From assembly GCF_000298175.1 (NCBI RefSeq), contig NZ_BAGZ01000002.1, positions 62,001-126,000 of the forward strand: a DNA stretch of 64,000 nt, given 5' to 3'. Each line of letters opens with the position of its first letter. Within the stretch, counting starts at the first letter, position 1. Below, in pieces: positions 29,140 to 38,751 of this stretch. The stretch is from Austwickia chelonae NBRC 105200. Lineage in GTDB: Bacteria; Actinomycetota; Actinomycetes; Actinomycetales; Dermatophilaceae. Position numbers and translations under genes: made by a program. Below the pieces are notes generated by a model. The model was not told where the DNA came from, did not search any database, and was given only the letters and a program-made list of their open reading frames with translations.

Positions 29140-29958
29140 TTATGTGGTGCTCACAGCTCGACGGACATCGTCGAGCCTTCTCAGGATGCTTCCGTCGATG
29201 ACATCGTCGCCCACCCGGATGTGCACGCCGCCGAGGACGTCCGGGTCGACGACCAGGTTGGCGTTGACCGCGCGTCCGTAGGTGCGGGCCAAGGCCGACT
29301 CGATCCGGTTCTTCTGTTCTTTGTCGAGCGGGATCGCCGAGGTCACGATCGCGGTGATCTGCCGCCGCCGCTCCGCCGCGATGGCGAGTTGCCGCCAGAT
29401 CGCCGCGGAGTACTTACGTCCTCGGGGGTTGAGGACGGGTCGGGTCGACAGCCACAGGGCGTCCCGCGAGATGTGGCCGGCGAGCAGCCTCTCCAGCAGT
29501 TCGGCCTTGGGTGTCTTCTCGACATCCCGACGTCCGAGGAAGTCCCCGAGTTCGCGTTCGCGCTGCACCAGCTGTTCGACCTCGAAGAGTTCGTCCTCCA
29601 GCTGGGGAAGACGTCCTTCGCTCTCCACGGCGGCGAAGATCATGTCGACGCCGATCCGTTCGAGGGCGTCGACCAGGTCCTGGTCGGAGTTCCAACGTCC
29701 GCTGACCACGCTGTTCACGATGTTCAGCGCCTCGGTGGAGATCTGTCCACCGAGGATCTGGGTCGCGAGTTCACGTTTGGGCCAGGCGTCCCGGGAAGGG
29801 TCGGCGAAGGCTCGACGCAGGCGGGCTTCCCCGGAGAGAGCCTCACTGACCGCGAACAGATCTCCGGCCAGGGACCGCAGGTCGACGGTCCGTCGGCGCT
29901 CGATCTCGTGCGCGGTGTCGAGGGCAGCTTTCCAAGCGCCGCGGGAGGACCCTTCCAT
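29140..29958 (-). CDS. atpH: ATP synthase delta subunit (OSCP)
   Basis: 272 residues, longer than the about 177 of E. coli, as is typical of Actinobacteria with an extended N-terminal helical part. The C-terminal signature [20 protein letters not shown] and [24 protein letters not shown]-type end are clear (the latter two parts are contiguous). Its ATG shares one base with the atpF stop (TGATG), so it is translationally coupled to subunit b, with which it forms the peripheral stalk. Confidence 0.95.
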   Translation of the reverse strand: MEGSSRGAWKAALDTAHEIERRRTVDLRSLAGDLFAVSEALSGEARLRRAFADPSRDAWPKRELATQILGGQISTEALNIVNSVVSGRWNSDQDLVDALERIGVDMIFAAVESEGRLPQLEDELFEVEQLVQRERELGDFLGRRDVEKTPKAELLERLLAGHISRDALWLSTRPVLNPRGRKYSAAIWRQLAIAAERRRQITAIVTSAIPLDKEQKNRIESALARTYGRAVNANLVVDPDVLGGVHIRVGDDVIDGSILRRLDDVRRAVSTT

Positions 29959-30581
29959 CAGACGTCCCGCGGTGCGTGGCCGTCGCCGGAGGAGGCCGTG
30001 GTCGGCTCGATCCGACCGGCCTCGAGCTCGCTGATGAACCGCTCGACGATGCCCCGTTGCCGAATCTCGTCGTGCAGGGATTCCCCGACGATCCTGCTGG
30101 CCAGGTCGGTGGAGAGCTGTCCGACGTCGCCTCGGAGCTGTTGCATGGCCTGGTTGCGCTCGGCTTCGATCTGGCGCTGGGCGTTCTCCAGGATGCGTGC
30201 CGCTTCCACCTGGGCCTGGTCGCGCATCTCCGCGATGATGGCTGCCCCCTGCTCGCGGGCTTCCTCACGGACCCGAGCTGCTTCGGTCCGGGCTTCGGAC
30301 AGCTGCTGTTCGTACTGTGCCTTCAGGGCCTCGGCTTCGGCCAGGGCCTTTTCGGCGCGCCCCATGTCGCCTTCGATGGCCTCGGTCCGTTGCTGGTAGA
30401 TGCCTTCGATGGTCGGGACGACCTTCTTCCAGATGTAGATCAGGAAGATCAGGAAGAGGACGAGTCCGAAGACGAGCTCGCCGGTGTGCGGCAGGATCGA
30501 CGATCCCTGTCCGTCGTCGCCGCCGCCCCCACCTGCCATGGGTGCGAGGGCCACGACCTGATGTATCAGGCTGAGTTGCAC
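29958..30581 (-). CDS. atpF: ATP synthase F0 subunit b
   Basis: 207 residues: a Gly-rich N-terminal stretch, one transmembrane helix (about 33-50, LVFGLVLFLIFLIYIWKK), then a long charged coiled coil rich in Ala/Glu/Arg/Gln (RAEKALAEAEALKAQYEQQL) running to the C-terminus. This is the membrane anchor of the peripheral stalk. The C-terminal 15 residues are low complexity. Overlaps atpH by one base. Confidence 0.95.
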   Translation of the reverse strand: MQLSLIHQVVALAPMAGGGGGDDGQGSSILPHTGELVFGLVLFLIFLIYIWKKVVPTIEGIYQQRTEAIEGDMGRAEKALAEAEALKAQYEQQLSEARTEAARVREEAREQGAAIIAEMRDQAQVEAARILENAQRQIEAERNQAMQQLRGDVGQLSTDLASRIVGESLHDEIRQRGIVERFISELEAGRIEPTTASSGDGHAPRDV

Positions 30582-30653
30582 GGAAATCTCCTATGAACAG
30601 GCTGTACCCCGACGCGTGGCTGCGGCCGGGGGCGGAGTGCGACCGCGGGTGGG

Positions 30654-30863
30654 TCAGGACCTGAAGATGAACAGCGCGACGAAGCCCAGGATGGCCAGGG
30701 CCTCGGCCACCGCGAAGCCGATGATCGCGACGGGCATGAGGGCGCTCTTGGCCTCGGGCTGGCGGGCGATCCCGTTGATCAGTGCGGCGAAGATGAGACC
30801 GATGGCAAGGGCCGGGCCGATGGTGGAGATGCCATAGCCAACGAGGTTCATGGTGCCGGTCAT
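30654..30863 (-). CDS. atpE: ATP synthase F0 subunit c (proteolipid)
   Basis: 69 residues forming a two-helix hairpin: helix 1 has the Gly/Ala-rich ISTIGPALAIGLIFAALING, the polar loop is ARQPEAKSAL, and helix 2 contains the proton-carrying Glu54 in FAVAEALAILGF. No Na+-binding pattern (Gln/Glu in helix 1) is seen, so H+ coupling is expected. Start may be Met1 or Met5. Located between atpB and atpF as usual. Confidence 0.97.
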   Translation of the reverse strand: MTGTMNLVGYGISTIGPALAIGLIFAALINGIARQPEAKSALMPVAIIGFAVAEALAILGFVALFIFRS

Positions 30864-30954
30864 GATGATGCGTGTCCTTTTCTGGGCGTGAACCGGGGAG
30901 CGACTGCCCCCGGCGTTCGAGGGATATGTTCAGTTTTTACCGACAGCGCTGCGA

Positions 30955-31764
30955 TCAGTGTTCGTCCGCGAGGGAGGAACCGATGTACGACGCTGCGAGC
31001 AGAGCGAAGACATAGGCCTGCAGGAATTGCACCAGCAGCTCGAAGAGTGTCATCAGGACACCCATTCCGAAAGAAGCGACACCGGCGAGTTTGAGAAGTC
31101 CGTCACCATGGAGGAGCAGGACTTCACCACCGAGGATGAAAAGCACCAGGACCATGTGACCGGCCATCATGTTGCCGAAGAGTCGCAGAGTCAGCGTCAG
31201 CGGACGCACGATGAAGTTGGAGATGAATTCCAGCGGGGCGATGAAGAACCTCATGATGAACGGCAGACCCGGGGGAATGAGCAGACCGAAATAACCCACC
31301 AGTCCGTGCTTCTTGATACCCGCATAGTGATAGGCGATGTACACGATAGCGACCAGACCGATCGGAAAGGCGATCCTCGCCATCGGGGGGTTCTGGAAGA
31401 ACGGGATGATCGCCATGAAGTTGTTCAAGGCGATAAAGGTGAACAAGGCGAAGATCAACGGCATGAACCGGACCAGGTCCTTGCTGCCGATCATGTCCTT
31501 CGCGATGTCATTGCGGACGAAGTCGTAGACCATCTCGAACCGGTGCTGACGACGCGTCGGAACCGTCTGCGCCCCTTTCAGGGCGTAGGACATCCAACCG
31601 ATGAGCGCGAGGAAGGCCACCAGCATGACCACCATGGGACGGGTGATGGTGACACCACCGACCGTCCACAGCGGCTGCCAGAAGTCGTAGGGCGAGGGAG
31701 GCGTGAACGTGCCAGCTTCCGCAGCGACACGCCCGGCGAGGGGGATCATGGCGCTCAGGACCAC
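30955..31764 (-). CDS. atpB: ATP synthase F0 subunit a
   Basis: 269 residues, five to six transmembrane helices. The essential Arg is in LTLTLRLFGNMMAGHMVLV, and the C-terminal LFELLVQFLQAYVFALLAAS is the usual last helix. GTG 31764 is chosen because AAGGAG lies five bases upstream; the frame stays open to 31830 without homology. Provides the proton half-channels next to the c-ring. Confidence 0.96.
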   Translation of the reverse strand: MVLSAMIPLAGRVAAEAGTFTPPSPYDFWQPLWTVGGVTITRPMVVMLVAFLALIGWMSYALKGAQTVPTRRQHRFEMVYDFVRNDIAKDMIGSKDLVRFMPLIFALFTFIALNNFMAIIPFFQNPPMARIAFPIGLVAIVYIAYHYAGIKKHGLVGYFGLLIPPGLPFIMRFFIAPLEFISNFIVRPLTLTLRLFGNMMAGHMVLVLFILGGEVLLLHGDGLLKLAGVASFGMGVLMTLFELLVQFLQAYVFALLAASYIGSSLADEH

Positions 31765-31870
31765 TTCATCTCCTTGAGGATCACACGTGCTTCGACTCGC
31801 GCGGGAGTGTGCACGCCCAGGGAACGGCAAAGGCAGACGCGGCCGGAGGACCGCACATCAGTCAGTGCAG

Positions 31871-32113
31871 TCAACTGCCACCGTACCGGAGCCAGATGAC
31901 GTAAATGCTCATAGCGATGCCCAGAAGAATCCCGATCGCCACGATGAAATTCGTGCCCAGCCAGTAGTCGAGGCCGTATCCCATCCCCCCGAAGGTCAAC
32001 GGCCCGGAGAAGAGATAGGAGAGGATCGCGGAGGCGTCGTCCCGGGCAGGAAGCGTTTCTCCCGAGATCGATGTCGTGCCGTGGTCATCGGCACTCGATG
32101 ACTGTCGGACCAT
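31871..32113 (-). CDS. AtpZ/AtpI-like small membrane protein
   Basis: About 80 residues. A polar N-terminus precedes two hydrophobic helices separated by GYGLDYWLGTNF: ILSYLFSGPLTFGGMG and IVAIGILLGIAMSIYVIWL. The Gly-rich first helix and GxxLDxxxGT motif match the AtpZ/AtpI family (putative F0F1-ATPase accessory, PF09527 type). ATG 32113 has a good G-rich ribosome site seven bases upstream; ATG 32119 would put it too close. Proposed roles are assembly of the c-ring or Mg/Ca uptake. Confidence 0.8.
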   Translation of the reverse strand: MVRQSSSADDHGTTSISGETLPARDDASAILSYLFSGPLTFGGMGYGLDYWLGTNFIVAIGILLGIAMSIYVIWLRYGGS

Positions 32114-32138
32114 GGTCATCCCCTCCCCTCAACTCCCC

Positions 32139-32582
32139 TCAACGCGACTCGACGGTAGGCAGCGGCACGGAGTAGATCAGGGTCCGTGTCTTCAGCACGG
32201 CGAGGACGTGCATGCACTGCCACACGACAACTTCTACCAGAGCAGCTGCGGCGAACCACTTCCCCCTCAACCACCAGGAGTGGTCGAGTGTGTCATAGAG
32301 GCCGTAGAGCACACTCACCTGTGTGCCGTAAACAGCCAAAGCTCCCATGAGAGCGAGGGATTCCGCATACTTGAGAATGATCTCCAACGCGAGGGCTCCG
32401 CTGGCGAAGAATGCTGCCACCAGCAGGGTCCCTGCTGCTGCACTGATCGCCTCGTCGACACCGGCCACGAGAAAACCGGCCGTCGCGCCCACCAGACCGA
32501 CCAGCGTTGACGCGAGAGCACCCCAGATGAGCACGACGCGACCCGGTGAGAACACCGATCGTGCGACACGCGCTACGGTCAT
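32139..32582 (-). CDS. AtpI-like four-helix membrane protein at head of atp operon
   Basis: 147 residues with four hydrophobic segments (about 17-41, 46-68, 74-96, 105-127). It sits where atpI lies in actinobacterial atp operons, just upstream of the AtpZ-like gene and atpB, with a 19-base gap. Sequence similarity to AtpI is low; position and topology support the call. An alternative is an unrelated small membrane protein of this conserved block. Confidence 0.65.
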   Translation of the reverse strand: MTVARVARSVFSPGRVVLIWGALASTLVGLVGATAGFLVAGVDEAISAAAGTLLVAAFFASGALALEIILKYAESLALMGALAVYGTQVSVLYGLYDTLDHSWWLRGKWFAAAALVEVVVWQCMHVLAVLKTRTLIYSVPLPTVESR

Positions 32583-32691
32583 GGGGTCTGCCAGTCCTCA
32601 CTCGTGGGGCGACGTTGCCATCCTGCCACAGGCAGGAACCACCGAGGAGAACGCAGGAGCATGCCGAACCCCTCACGGCTTGTGAAAGCTA

Positions 32692-33822
32692 TCACAAGCG
32701 TTTGTGCTCCAACCACTTCGGGAAACGCCCGGTCAACCACAAGGCCCCGGCCATGGCACCGGCGATGAGGAACAAGGGAACTGGCCCTTCGACATAGGCC
32801 AGGGCCACCGCCCCGAAAGCCACGATCCCTGCCCACAGATAGAGCAGCAACACCGCACCCATATGGCTGTGCCCCAGGCCTAACAGTTGGTGCTGCAGAT
32901 GCTGCGCGTCCGGCGACCACGGGCTCTGCCCCCGCCTGGTGCGTCTGATCACCGCCAAGGTCATGTCCAGCAACGGGATGACGATCACCGCCAGGGGAAG
33001 CAGGATCGGCAGGTACATGGCCAACTGCTCGTTCCCCGAGGTCGGTACCGCCGGATCGACGTTACCGATGAAGGTGATGGTGGTCGCCGCCATCAGCAAC
33101 CCCAGCAACAAGGCCCCGGCATCCCCCATGAACAAACGCGCCGGATGGAAATTGTGGGGCAGGAAGCCTGCGCAACAACCCACCGTCGCAGCACTGACGA
33201 AAGTCGCCGTGGAGAACACATTCGGCGGGTTGTACCGATAGGACACCCCGTAGACGTAGAGGAAGAACGAGAAAGCCGCGACAGCGACGATCCCTGCCGC
33301 GAGCCCGTCCAGACCGTCGACGAAGTTCACCGCATTCGTCGTCACCAGGACGATACCGATGGTCAGCACCACGAGCACCGGCGAAGGCAGCACTGTCACC
33401 CCCAGGATGGGCAGGGAGAGCAACTGCACCCCCGAATAGGCCATCACCCCCCCGGCGATGATCTGACCGGACAGTTTGGTGAGCCAGTCCAGTTCCCGGA
33501 CGTCGTCGATGGCCCCCACCAGAGTGATCAGGATCGCTCCGATCACGATGCCCTTGATCTCCCCGGCGCTGCCCGGGCCGCAAGCGACCGGATCGGTACG
33601 GATGATGCAGTGCAGATGCGGGAGCTGGCTACCGACCGCGACAGCAGACAGGAAGCCGATGAGAATGGCCACCCCACCCATTCGAGGGATCGGGGTCTTG
33701 TGCACATCTCGGTCGCGCACCGGGGTGATCGCGCCGAGGCGGATAGCCGACCAACGCACTGCGGGTGTCACCGCGAAGGTCACCACCAGCGCCACGGCGA
33801 ACACCAGGAAGTATTCGCGCAC
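32692..33822 (-). CDS. wecA: WecA/MraY-family undecaprenyl-phosphate GlcNAc-1-phosphate transferase
   Basis: 376 residues, about eleven transmembrane helices. Family motifs: DVHKTPIPRMGGVAI, NAVNFVDGLDGLAAG (Asp-rich Mg2+ site) and FMGDAGALLLGLL. The WecA/TagO branch of polyprenyl-phosphate sugar-1-phosphate transferases starts teichoic acid, mycolyl-arabinogalactan linkage or other surface glycans. It is the conserved neighbour upstream of atpI in Actinobacteria. It may also prime the EPS locus, whose own phosphoglycosyltransferase-like domain looks inactive. Start GTG 33822. Confidence 0.93.
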   Translation of the reverse strand: MREYFLVFAVALVVTFAVTPAVRWSAIRLGAITPVRDRDVHKTPIPRMGGVAILIGFLSAVAVGSQLPHLHCIIRTDPVACGPGSAGEIKGIVIGAILITLVGAIDDVRELDWLTKLSGQIIAGGVMAYSGVQLLSLPILGVTVLPSPVLVVLTIGIVLVTTNAVNFVDGLDGLAAGIVAVAAFSFFLYVYGVSYRYNPPNVFSTATFVSAATVGCCAGFLPHNFHPARLFMGDAGALLLGLLMAATTITFIGNVDPAVPTSGNEQLAMYLPILLPLAVIVIPLLDMTLAVIRRTRRGQSPWSPDAQHLQHQLLGLGHSHMGAVLLLYLWAGIVAFGAVALAYVEGPVPLFLIAGAMAGALWLTGRFPKWLEHKRL

Positions 33823-33929
33823 GCCCTCCGCCCTTCAGTCATGACAGTACTTTTGGTCAACTCTAGGCGGCTCGGGAGCCGAAAAGCACACCGGCCGACC
33901 TCCACCACGAGAGTCCTTGCCGAGCAAGA

Positions 33930-33973
33930 GGACCGGGGCCCAGCGGCGCTCTTGCACCGCAGGGCCCCGGTCC
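33930..33973. terminator. Probable terminator downstream of lutC
   Basis: Perfect 12-bp inverted repeat GGACCGGGGCCC (33930-33941) / GGGCCCCGGTCC (33962-33973), with an inner GCGG/CCGC that can extend the stem across the 20-base spacer. It begins 15 bases past the lutC stop and would end the lut transcript before wecA. Confidence 0.7.
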
Positions 33974-33987
33974 CGGCGTCCAGCAGG

Positions 33988-34659
33988 TCAGCCCTCCTGC
34001 AGGATGACGTAGAGCGTCCGCGGGCCGTGGACACCCTCGACCCGGGAGAGCTCGATGTCACTGGTGGCGCTCGGACCACTGATCCAGGTGGCCGGACGTC
34101 CGGCCCGGACCGAGTCACCCAGTCGTTCGACGGCCTCGGGGACATCGGAGACGACCTGGTCAGCCCGGACCACGCAGATGTGGATGTCCGGTACCAGGGA
34201 AAGAGCACGACGGCCCTGGTCGGCACCGTGGTCGAGCATGATCGTGCCGGTCTCGGCCACGCCAACGGCCGCAGCCGTCACCACGGCGTTCGTCTCGTCC
34301 AGCTGGCGCTGGGTGAGCGGCGGCTCGTCGGAAAGGATGTGCATCCCCGCGCCGACCACGGCCAGTCGCCAGGCCGGGTCCAGCCCGGAGGGCAGAACGA
34401 CCGACTCGGCACCCAGCTGAGTGAGCGCACGCGCGATCTCGCGGGAGACGCCGGCCGCGTCCGTCCGCACGACCTCCGCCTTGTAGTCCTCGACCCGTTC
34501 CACGAACCGGTCCAGGACATCGGGCATCGCGGTCACCTGGTGGTACCGCCAGTCGACGGGGCTGTCGACCTCATGGTCCACCGGCGGGACATCGGCCAGC
34601 GCGGTGCGGATACGACCGAGAATCTCTTCCTTCGCAGACATCGAACCCATCCCGCTCAT
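33988..34659 (-). CDS. lutC: L-lactate utilisation protein LutC (LUD domain)
   Basis: 223 residues of the LUD fold. Recognisable stretch: AAVGVAETGTIMLDHGADQG followed by RRALSLVPDIHICVVRADQV. Third subunit of the LutABC iron-sulfur L-lactate oxidation complex. Start overlaps the lutB stop (ATGA). In-frame Met1, Met4 and Met7 are all possible starts. Membrane-associated electron transfer to the respiratory chain is the family role. Confidence 0.93.
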   Translation of the reverse strand: MSGMGSMSAKEEILGRIRTALADVPPVDHEVDSPVDWRYHQVTAMPDVLDRFVERVEDYKAEVVRTDAAGVSREIARALTQLGAESVVLPSGLDPAWRLAVVGAGMHILSDEPPLTQRQLDETNAVVTAAAVGVAETGTIMLDHGADQGRRALSLVPDIHICVVRADQVVSDVPEAVERLGDSVRAGRPATWISGPSATSDIELSRVEGVHGPRTLYVILQEG

Positions 34660-36200
34660 CGTCCCTGTCCTTCACGTTCGCGCTTCCACCAGCTCCGGAA
34701 GGATTCCTTCGGTGGCGCCGGGACATTCCGCGCATTGGTCCACTTCGACAACGGGTAGGGCAACGGGCCCAGATGGTCGACGCCCTTGCCCAGCCCCATC
34801 ACCTTGCCGGACAGGCCCACTCCTGCGGTAGCAGCGGCCCAACGACGGGAGTCGGCCATCATCCAGGCCCCCGCCTTCATCATCGCCGGCTCGGCATGCG
34901 GATGTGTCATCCGCTTGAAGACACTCGACTGCTTGGCCTCGGTCTTCTTGGCCTCCACGACCTTGTTGCGCATGTGCACCAGAAGATCGGGGATGGGAAT
35001 GCGCACCGGGCAGACGTCGAAGCAGGCCCCGCACAGGGTCGAGGCGAAGGGCAACGACTTGTCCACGGCGCTCCCCGTCCCCCGCAGCTGCGGGGTGAGG
35101 ATCGAACCGATCGGCCCGGGATATACCGAACCGTAGGCGTGTCCACCGACCTTTTCGTAGACCGGGCAGACGTTGATGCAGGCCGAGCACCGGATGCACC
35201 GCAGTGCCTGGCGACCCTCCGGGTCGGAGAGCACCTTGGTCCGGCCGTTGTCGATCAGGACGACGTGCATCTCCTGCGGTCCGTCGCCCTCGGTGGGGCC
35301 GGTCCACAGCGAGGTGTACGGGTTCATCCGCTCACCGGTGGAGCTACGCGGCAGCAGCTGGAGGAAGACCTCCAGGTCGTCGAAGGTCGGGACGACCTTC
35401 TCGATCCCGACCACGGAGATCAGGGTCTCCGGAAGGGTCAGGCACATCCGGCCGTTCCCCTCCGACTCGACCACGGTCAGCGTCCCGGTCTCCGCCACGG
35501 CGAAGTTCGCGCCGGAGATCGCCACCTTGGCGCGCAGGAACTTCTCCCGCAGGTGCAGACGTGCCGCGCCGGCCAGCTGGGGAGGCTCCGCGGGAAGGTC
35601 CGCGGGAGCCGCCTTGCCGTAACGGCCCATCTCCTCCAGGAAGATCTCCCGGACCTCGGCCCGGTTCCGGTGGATGGCCGGGACCAGGATGTGGCTGGGA
35701 CGGTCGTGACCCAGCTGGACGATCAGCTCGGCCAGGTCGGTCTCCCAGGCCGCGACCCCGGCCTCTTCCAAGGCCTCGTTCATGTCGATTTCCTGGGTGG
35801 CCATCGACTTGACCTTGACGACCTCGGAGACCTCGTCGGCGACCCCGTGGCGGGCCAGGGCAGCCTTCGTCAGCCGCACGATGATCTCGTTGGCCTCCTT
35901 GGCGTCCCGCGCCCAGTGGACCTGGGTGCCGGCCCGGGTCAACGACTCCTCGAGCTGCAGCAGGTAGGTGTCGAGGTGGCGCAGGGTCCGGTTCTTGATC
36001 GCCTCCCCGGCTTTGCGGAGCTCTTCCCAGTTGTCGAGCTCACCCACGACGCGGCCACGCTTGGCGCGGATCGTGGTCATCGCATGGTGCAGGTTGCCGC
36101 GCTGGACGGGGTTGGACAGCTCGCGCCGGGCAGCGATCGGGAACCGCGGCGAGTCGATCAGGTCGCCAGCAGGCGGGGCGGGGGTACGGCGCTCGCTCAT
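34656..36200 (-). CDS. lutB: L-lactate utilisation iron-sulfur protein LutB
   Basis: 514 residues: an N-terminal LUD-type region (AVAETGTLTVVESEGNGRMC) followed by two 4Fe-4S motifs, CIRCSACINVCPVYE and CGACFDVCPV, each with a CxxCxxCxxxCP-like pattern. A C-terminal extension contains a Trp-rich segment near WMMADSRRWAAATAG. Transfers electrons within LutABC during lactate-to-pyruvate oxidation. Overlaps both lutA and lutC by four bases, so the three are made in register. Confidence 0.95.
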   Translation of the reverse strand: MSERRTPAPPAGDLIDSPRFPIAARRELSNPVQRGNLHHAMTTIRAKRGRVVGELDNWEELRKAGEAIKNRTLRHLDTYLLQLEESLTRAGTQVHWARDAKEANEIIVRLTKAALARHGVADEVSEVVKVKSMATQEIDMNEALEEAGVAAWETDLAELIVQLGHDRPSHILVPAIHRNRAEVREIFLEEMGRYGKAAPADLPAEPPQLAGAARLHLREKFLRAKVAISGANFAVAETGTLTVVESEGNGRMCLTLPETLISVVGIEKVVPTFDDLEVFLQLLPRSSTGERMNPYTSLWTGPTEGDGPQEMHVVLIDNGRTKVLSDPEGRQALRCIRCSACINVCPVYEKVGGHAYGSVYPGPIGSILTPQLRGTGSAVDKSLPFASTLCGACFDVCPVRIPIPDLLVHMRNKVVEAKKTEAKQSSVFKRMTHPHAEPAMMKAGAWMMADSRRWAAATAGVGLSGKVMGLGKGVDHLGPLPYPLSKWTNARNVPAPPKESFRSWWKREREGQGR

Positions 36201-36961
36201 GCCGGCACTCCTTCGGTCTGCGCCAGGATCTCGATCAGGTGGATGGGCTTGATCCCCGAGTTCTGACGGCCCAGCACACCGGAGATGTTCAGCAGGCAGA
36301 GGTTGTCACCGGTCACCAGGTACTCGGCGCCCGTCGAGGCCACGTGACGGGCCTTGTCCGAGGCCATCGCCACGGAGACGTCGGGGTTCTTCATGGAGAA
36401 GGTGCCGCCGAATCCGCAGCAGCGGTCCTCGTCGGGCAGTTCCAGGAGGGTCAGCCCCTTGACCGCCTTCAGCAGCCGGTAGGGCTTGTCGCCCACCTTC
36501 GCCACCCGGGTGGAGTGACAGGTGGGGTGATAGGTCACCTTGTGCGGGAAGTAGGCGCCCACGTCCTCGACGCCCAGGACGTCGATGATGAACTCGCTGA
36601 TGTCGTAGGTGCGTCGCACGATCTCGGCGACCTCGGCCTGCAGACCTGTGTCATCGGCGTGCTCGGCCAGCATCGGGTGCTGCTCACGGACCGATCCGAC
36701 GCAGGAGCCGGAGGGTGCCACGATGTAGTCGTACTTCCCGAAGGTGTCCACGAAGTTACGGACCACCGGGATGGTCTCGTCGAAGTACCCGGTGTTGGTG
36801 AAGGCCTGCCCGCAGCAGGTCTGCTTCTCCGGGAACTCGACCTCACAGCCGAGGCGCTCCAGGACGGAGAGCACGGCTTTGGGCGTGGCCGGGAACATGG
36901 CATCCCCAGCACAGGTGGCGAACAGGGCTACTTTTTTGCCCTCGCCCGGTTTGCTGTTCAT
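36197..36961 (-). CDS. lutA: L-lactate utilisation protein LutA (CCG-domain)
   Basis: 254 residues with two CCG domains: EFPEKQTCCGQAFTNTGYFD and LPDEDRCCGFGGTFSMKNP; the paired Cys-Cys-Gly motifs bind an iron-sulfur cluster in this family (also in GlpC and heterodisulfide reductase). N-terminus VALFATCAGDAMFP. First of the lutABC genes after the permease gene, 44 bases downstream of it. Confidence 0.95.
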   Translation of the reverse strand: MNSKPGEGKKVALFATCAGDAMFPATPKAVLSVLERLGCEVEFPEKQTCCGQAFTNTGYFDETIPVVRNFVDTFGKYDYIVAPSGSCVGSVREQHPMLAEHADDTGLQAEVAEIVRRTYDISEFIIDVLGVEDVGAYFPHKVTYHPTCHSTRVAKVGDKPYRLLKAVKGLTLLELPDEDRCCGFGGTFSMKNPDVSVAMASDKARHVASTGAEYLVTGDNLCLLNISGVLGRQNSGIKPIHLIEILAQTEGVPA

Positions 36962-37005
36962 AGCGACTCCTTGCGATCAACGGCCGAGAACCGGCCAGTG
37001 AAAAA

Positions 37006-38670
37006 TCAGGGGAGAACCCAGGCCAGGACCGGCGTCGACATGAGGCCGGAGACCAGGCAGAGCACGACGAGGAGCCCCAGGCTCCACCCGATGACCTTGC
37101 GGAGCACCGTCGACTCGGACCCGGCCAGGCTCATCGCGGTCGCGGCGATGGCGAGGCTCTGCGGGGAGATCATCTTTCCGACGACACCACCGGCGGCGTT
37201 CGACCCCACGAGGAGCGCCTTGTGACCGATCTGGTCACCGACACCTGCCTGCAGGCCAGAGAACAGGATGTTGGCGCTCGTGTCGGAGCCGGTGACATAG
37301 GTGCCGATCCAACCCAGGATCGGGGCGAGGAAGGGGTACACCGCGCCGGCGCCGGCGATCCACATGCCCAGGGCCAAGGTCTGGCCGGAGTCGCCCATCA
37401 CGTAGGCCAGAGCCACCACGGAACCGATGGTGAGCACGGTGAACTTCATCTTCTTGGCGTTGACGACCAGCTCACCGAAGAGGTCCTTCATGGAGACCTT
37501 GTAGATCAGACCGACCAGGATGGCCACGAAGGCCAACAGGATGCCCGGAGTCGAGGCCCAGGAGAAGGTGTAGGTCTGGTGCGAGGAGGCCTTGCCGACG
37601 CTGTCCAAGAGCTGCCCGGACAGGACCGGCCAGGGGATCTTCACGTCGAGGGACTTGGCGAACTTGGCGACCGGCGCGAGGTTGGCGATGGCGAAGACCA
37701 CGATGACCAGGACGTAGGGCACGACGGCCATGAAGATGCGCTGACGGGTCAGGTCGGAGGCGTCGGTGGACTGGGCCTCGACCGGCTCACCCTCCACCTC
37801 GGGCACCAGCGGTGCACCGACCCGCGGACGTGCTTCGGCGGAACCGACCGGCTTCCAGACCCGGGTGAAGGCGATTGCCACGACGACGGAAACAACGGCC
37901 GAGAAGACCTCGGTCAGGTTGTAGAGAGCCGATCCCGAGATGATCCATTTGGTGATACCGAAGGTCAGACCGACGACCAGACCGAAGGGCCAGCACTGTT
38001 TCACGCCGTGCTTGCCGTCCATGACCGCGAGCAGCAGGAAGGGCACGACGATGCACAGGATGGCGGTGATACGGCCGGTGATCGGGGCGATCTGGTAGAC
38101 GTCCATGTCCGCCGTCTTCGCCGCCATGAGGACCGGCAGGCCCACGGCGCCGAAGGCCACCGGGACGGTGTTCGCCAGCAGAGCGACGATCGCCGCGCGC
38201 AGTTTAGAGAAGCCGATGGCGATCAACATGACCGTGGTGATCGCCACCGGAGCGCCGAAGCCGGCCAGGGCCTCGAGCAAACCACCGAAGCAGAAGGCGA
38301 TCAGCAGACCCAGGACACGGGTGTCGTCACTGATCAAGTAGAAAGTGCGCCGCAGGTCGTCGAAACGCCCCGAGATCACGGTGACCTGGTACATCCAGAT
38401 CGCGGCGAGCAGGATCCAGACGATGGGGAAGATCCCGTAGAGGAATCCCTCCGCACTCGTTGCGGCTACCATGGCGACCGGCATCTTGAAGACGGCCACC
38501 GCGACGATACAGGCGAGTGCCCAGGAGAACAGGCCTGCGTAATGGGCCCGCCAACGCAGACCACCCAAGGTGATCAACATGGCGAGGATGGGGATCATGG
38601 CGACCAGCGCGGAGAGGAACTGGTTACCGGTCGGGTCAGTACTCGGCTGAAAGCCGGTGAGCACGGTCAT
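37006..38670 (-). CDS. lutP: L-lactate permease (LctP family)
   Basis: 554 residues with about 12-14 transmembrane helices. Typical features: FCFGGLLEALAGFGAPVAIT (the AGFGAP motif), GWIGTYVTGSDTSANILFSG and SNAAGGVVGKMISPQSLAIA. ATG 38670 is preceded by GGAG and starts MTVLTGFQPSTDPTGN; the frame is open for 26 further codons without support. Takes up L-lactate (or glycolate) with protons. First gene of the lut operon, immediately behind its promoter and operator. Confidence 0.95.
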   Translation of the reverse strand: MTVLTGFQPSTDPTGNQFLSALVAMIPILAMLITLGGLRWRAHYAGLFSWALACIVAVAVFKMPVAMVAATSAEGFLYGIFPIVWILLAAIWMYQVTVISGRFDDLRRTFYLISDDTRVLGLLIAFCFGGLLEALAGFGAPVAITTVMLIAIGFSKLRAAIVALLANTVPVAFGAVGLPVLMAAKTADMDVYQIAPITGRITAILCIVVPFLLLAVMDGKHGVKQCWPFGLVVGLTFGITKWIISGSALYNLTEVFSAVVSVVVAIAFTRVWKPVGSAEARPRVGAPLVPEVEGEPVEAQSTDASDLTRQRIFMAVVPYVLVIVVFAIANLAPVAKFAKSLDVKIPWPVLSGQLLDSVGKASSHQTYTFSWASTPGILLAFVAILVGLIYKVSMKDLFGELVVNAKKMKFTVLTIGSVVALAYVMGDSGQTLALGMWIAGAGAVYPFLAPILGWIGTYVTGSDTSANILFSGLQAGVGDQIGHKALLVGSNAAGGVVGKMISPQSLAIAATAMSLAGSESTVLRKVIGWSLGLLVVLCLVSGLMSTPVLAWVLP

Positions 38671-38736
38671 GAGAACTCCGTTGTCCTTCGAGGGCGCCCT
38701 GAATTGCGACCCGCTGACTGCGGTCCGACCGCCAAT

Positions 38737-38747
38737 TGGTCTGACCA
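38737..38747. promoter_or_regulatory. FadR/LldR-type operator palindrome
   Basis: TGGTCTGACCA is a perfect palindrome around a central T and fits the FadR-subfamily GntR consensus TNGTNNNACNA reported for lactate regulators. It lies five to fifteen bases past the -10 box of the lutP promoter, so bound repressor would block transcription start. The likely ligand-responsive protein is the divergent GntR regulator at 38941. Confidence 0.75.
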
Positions 38748-38751
38748 TACG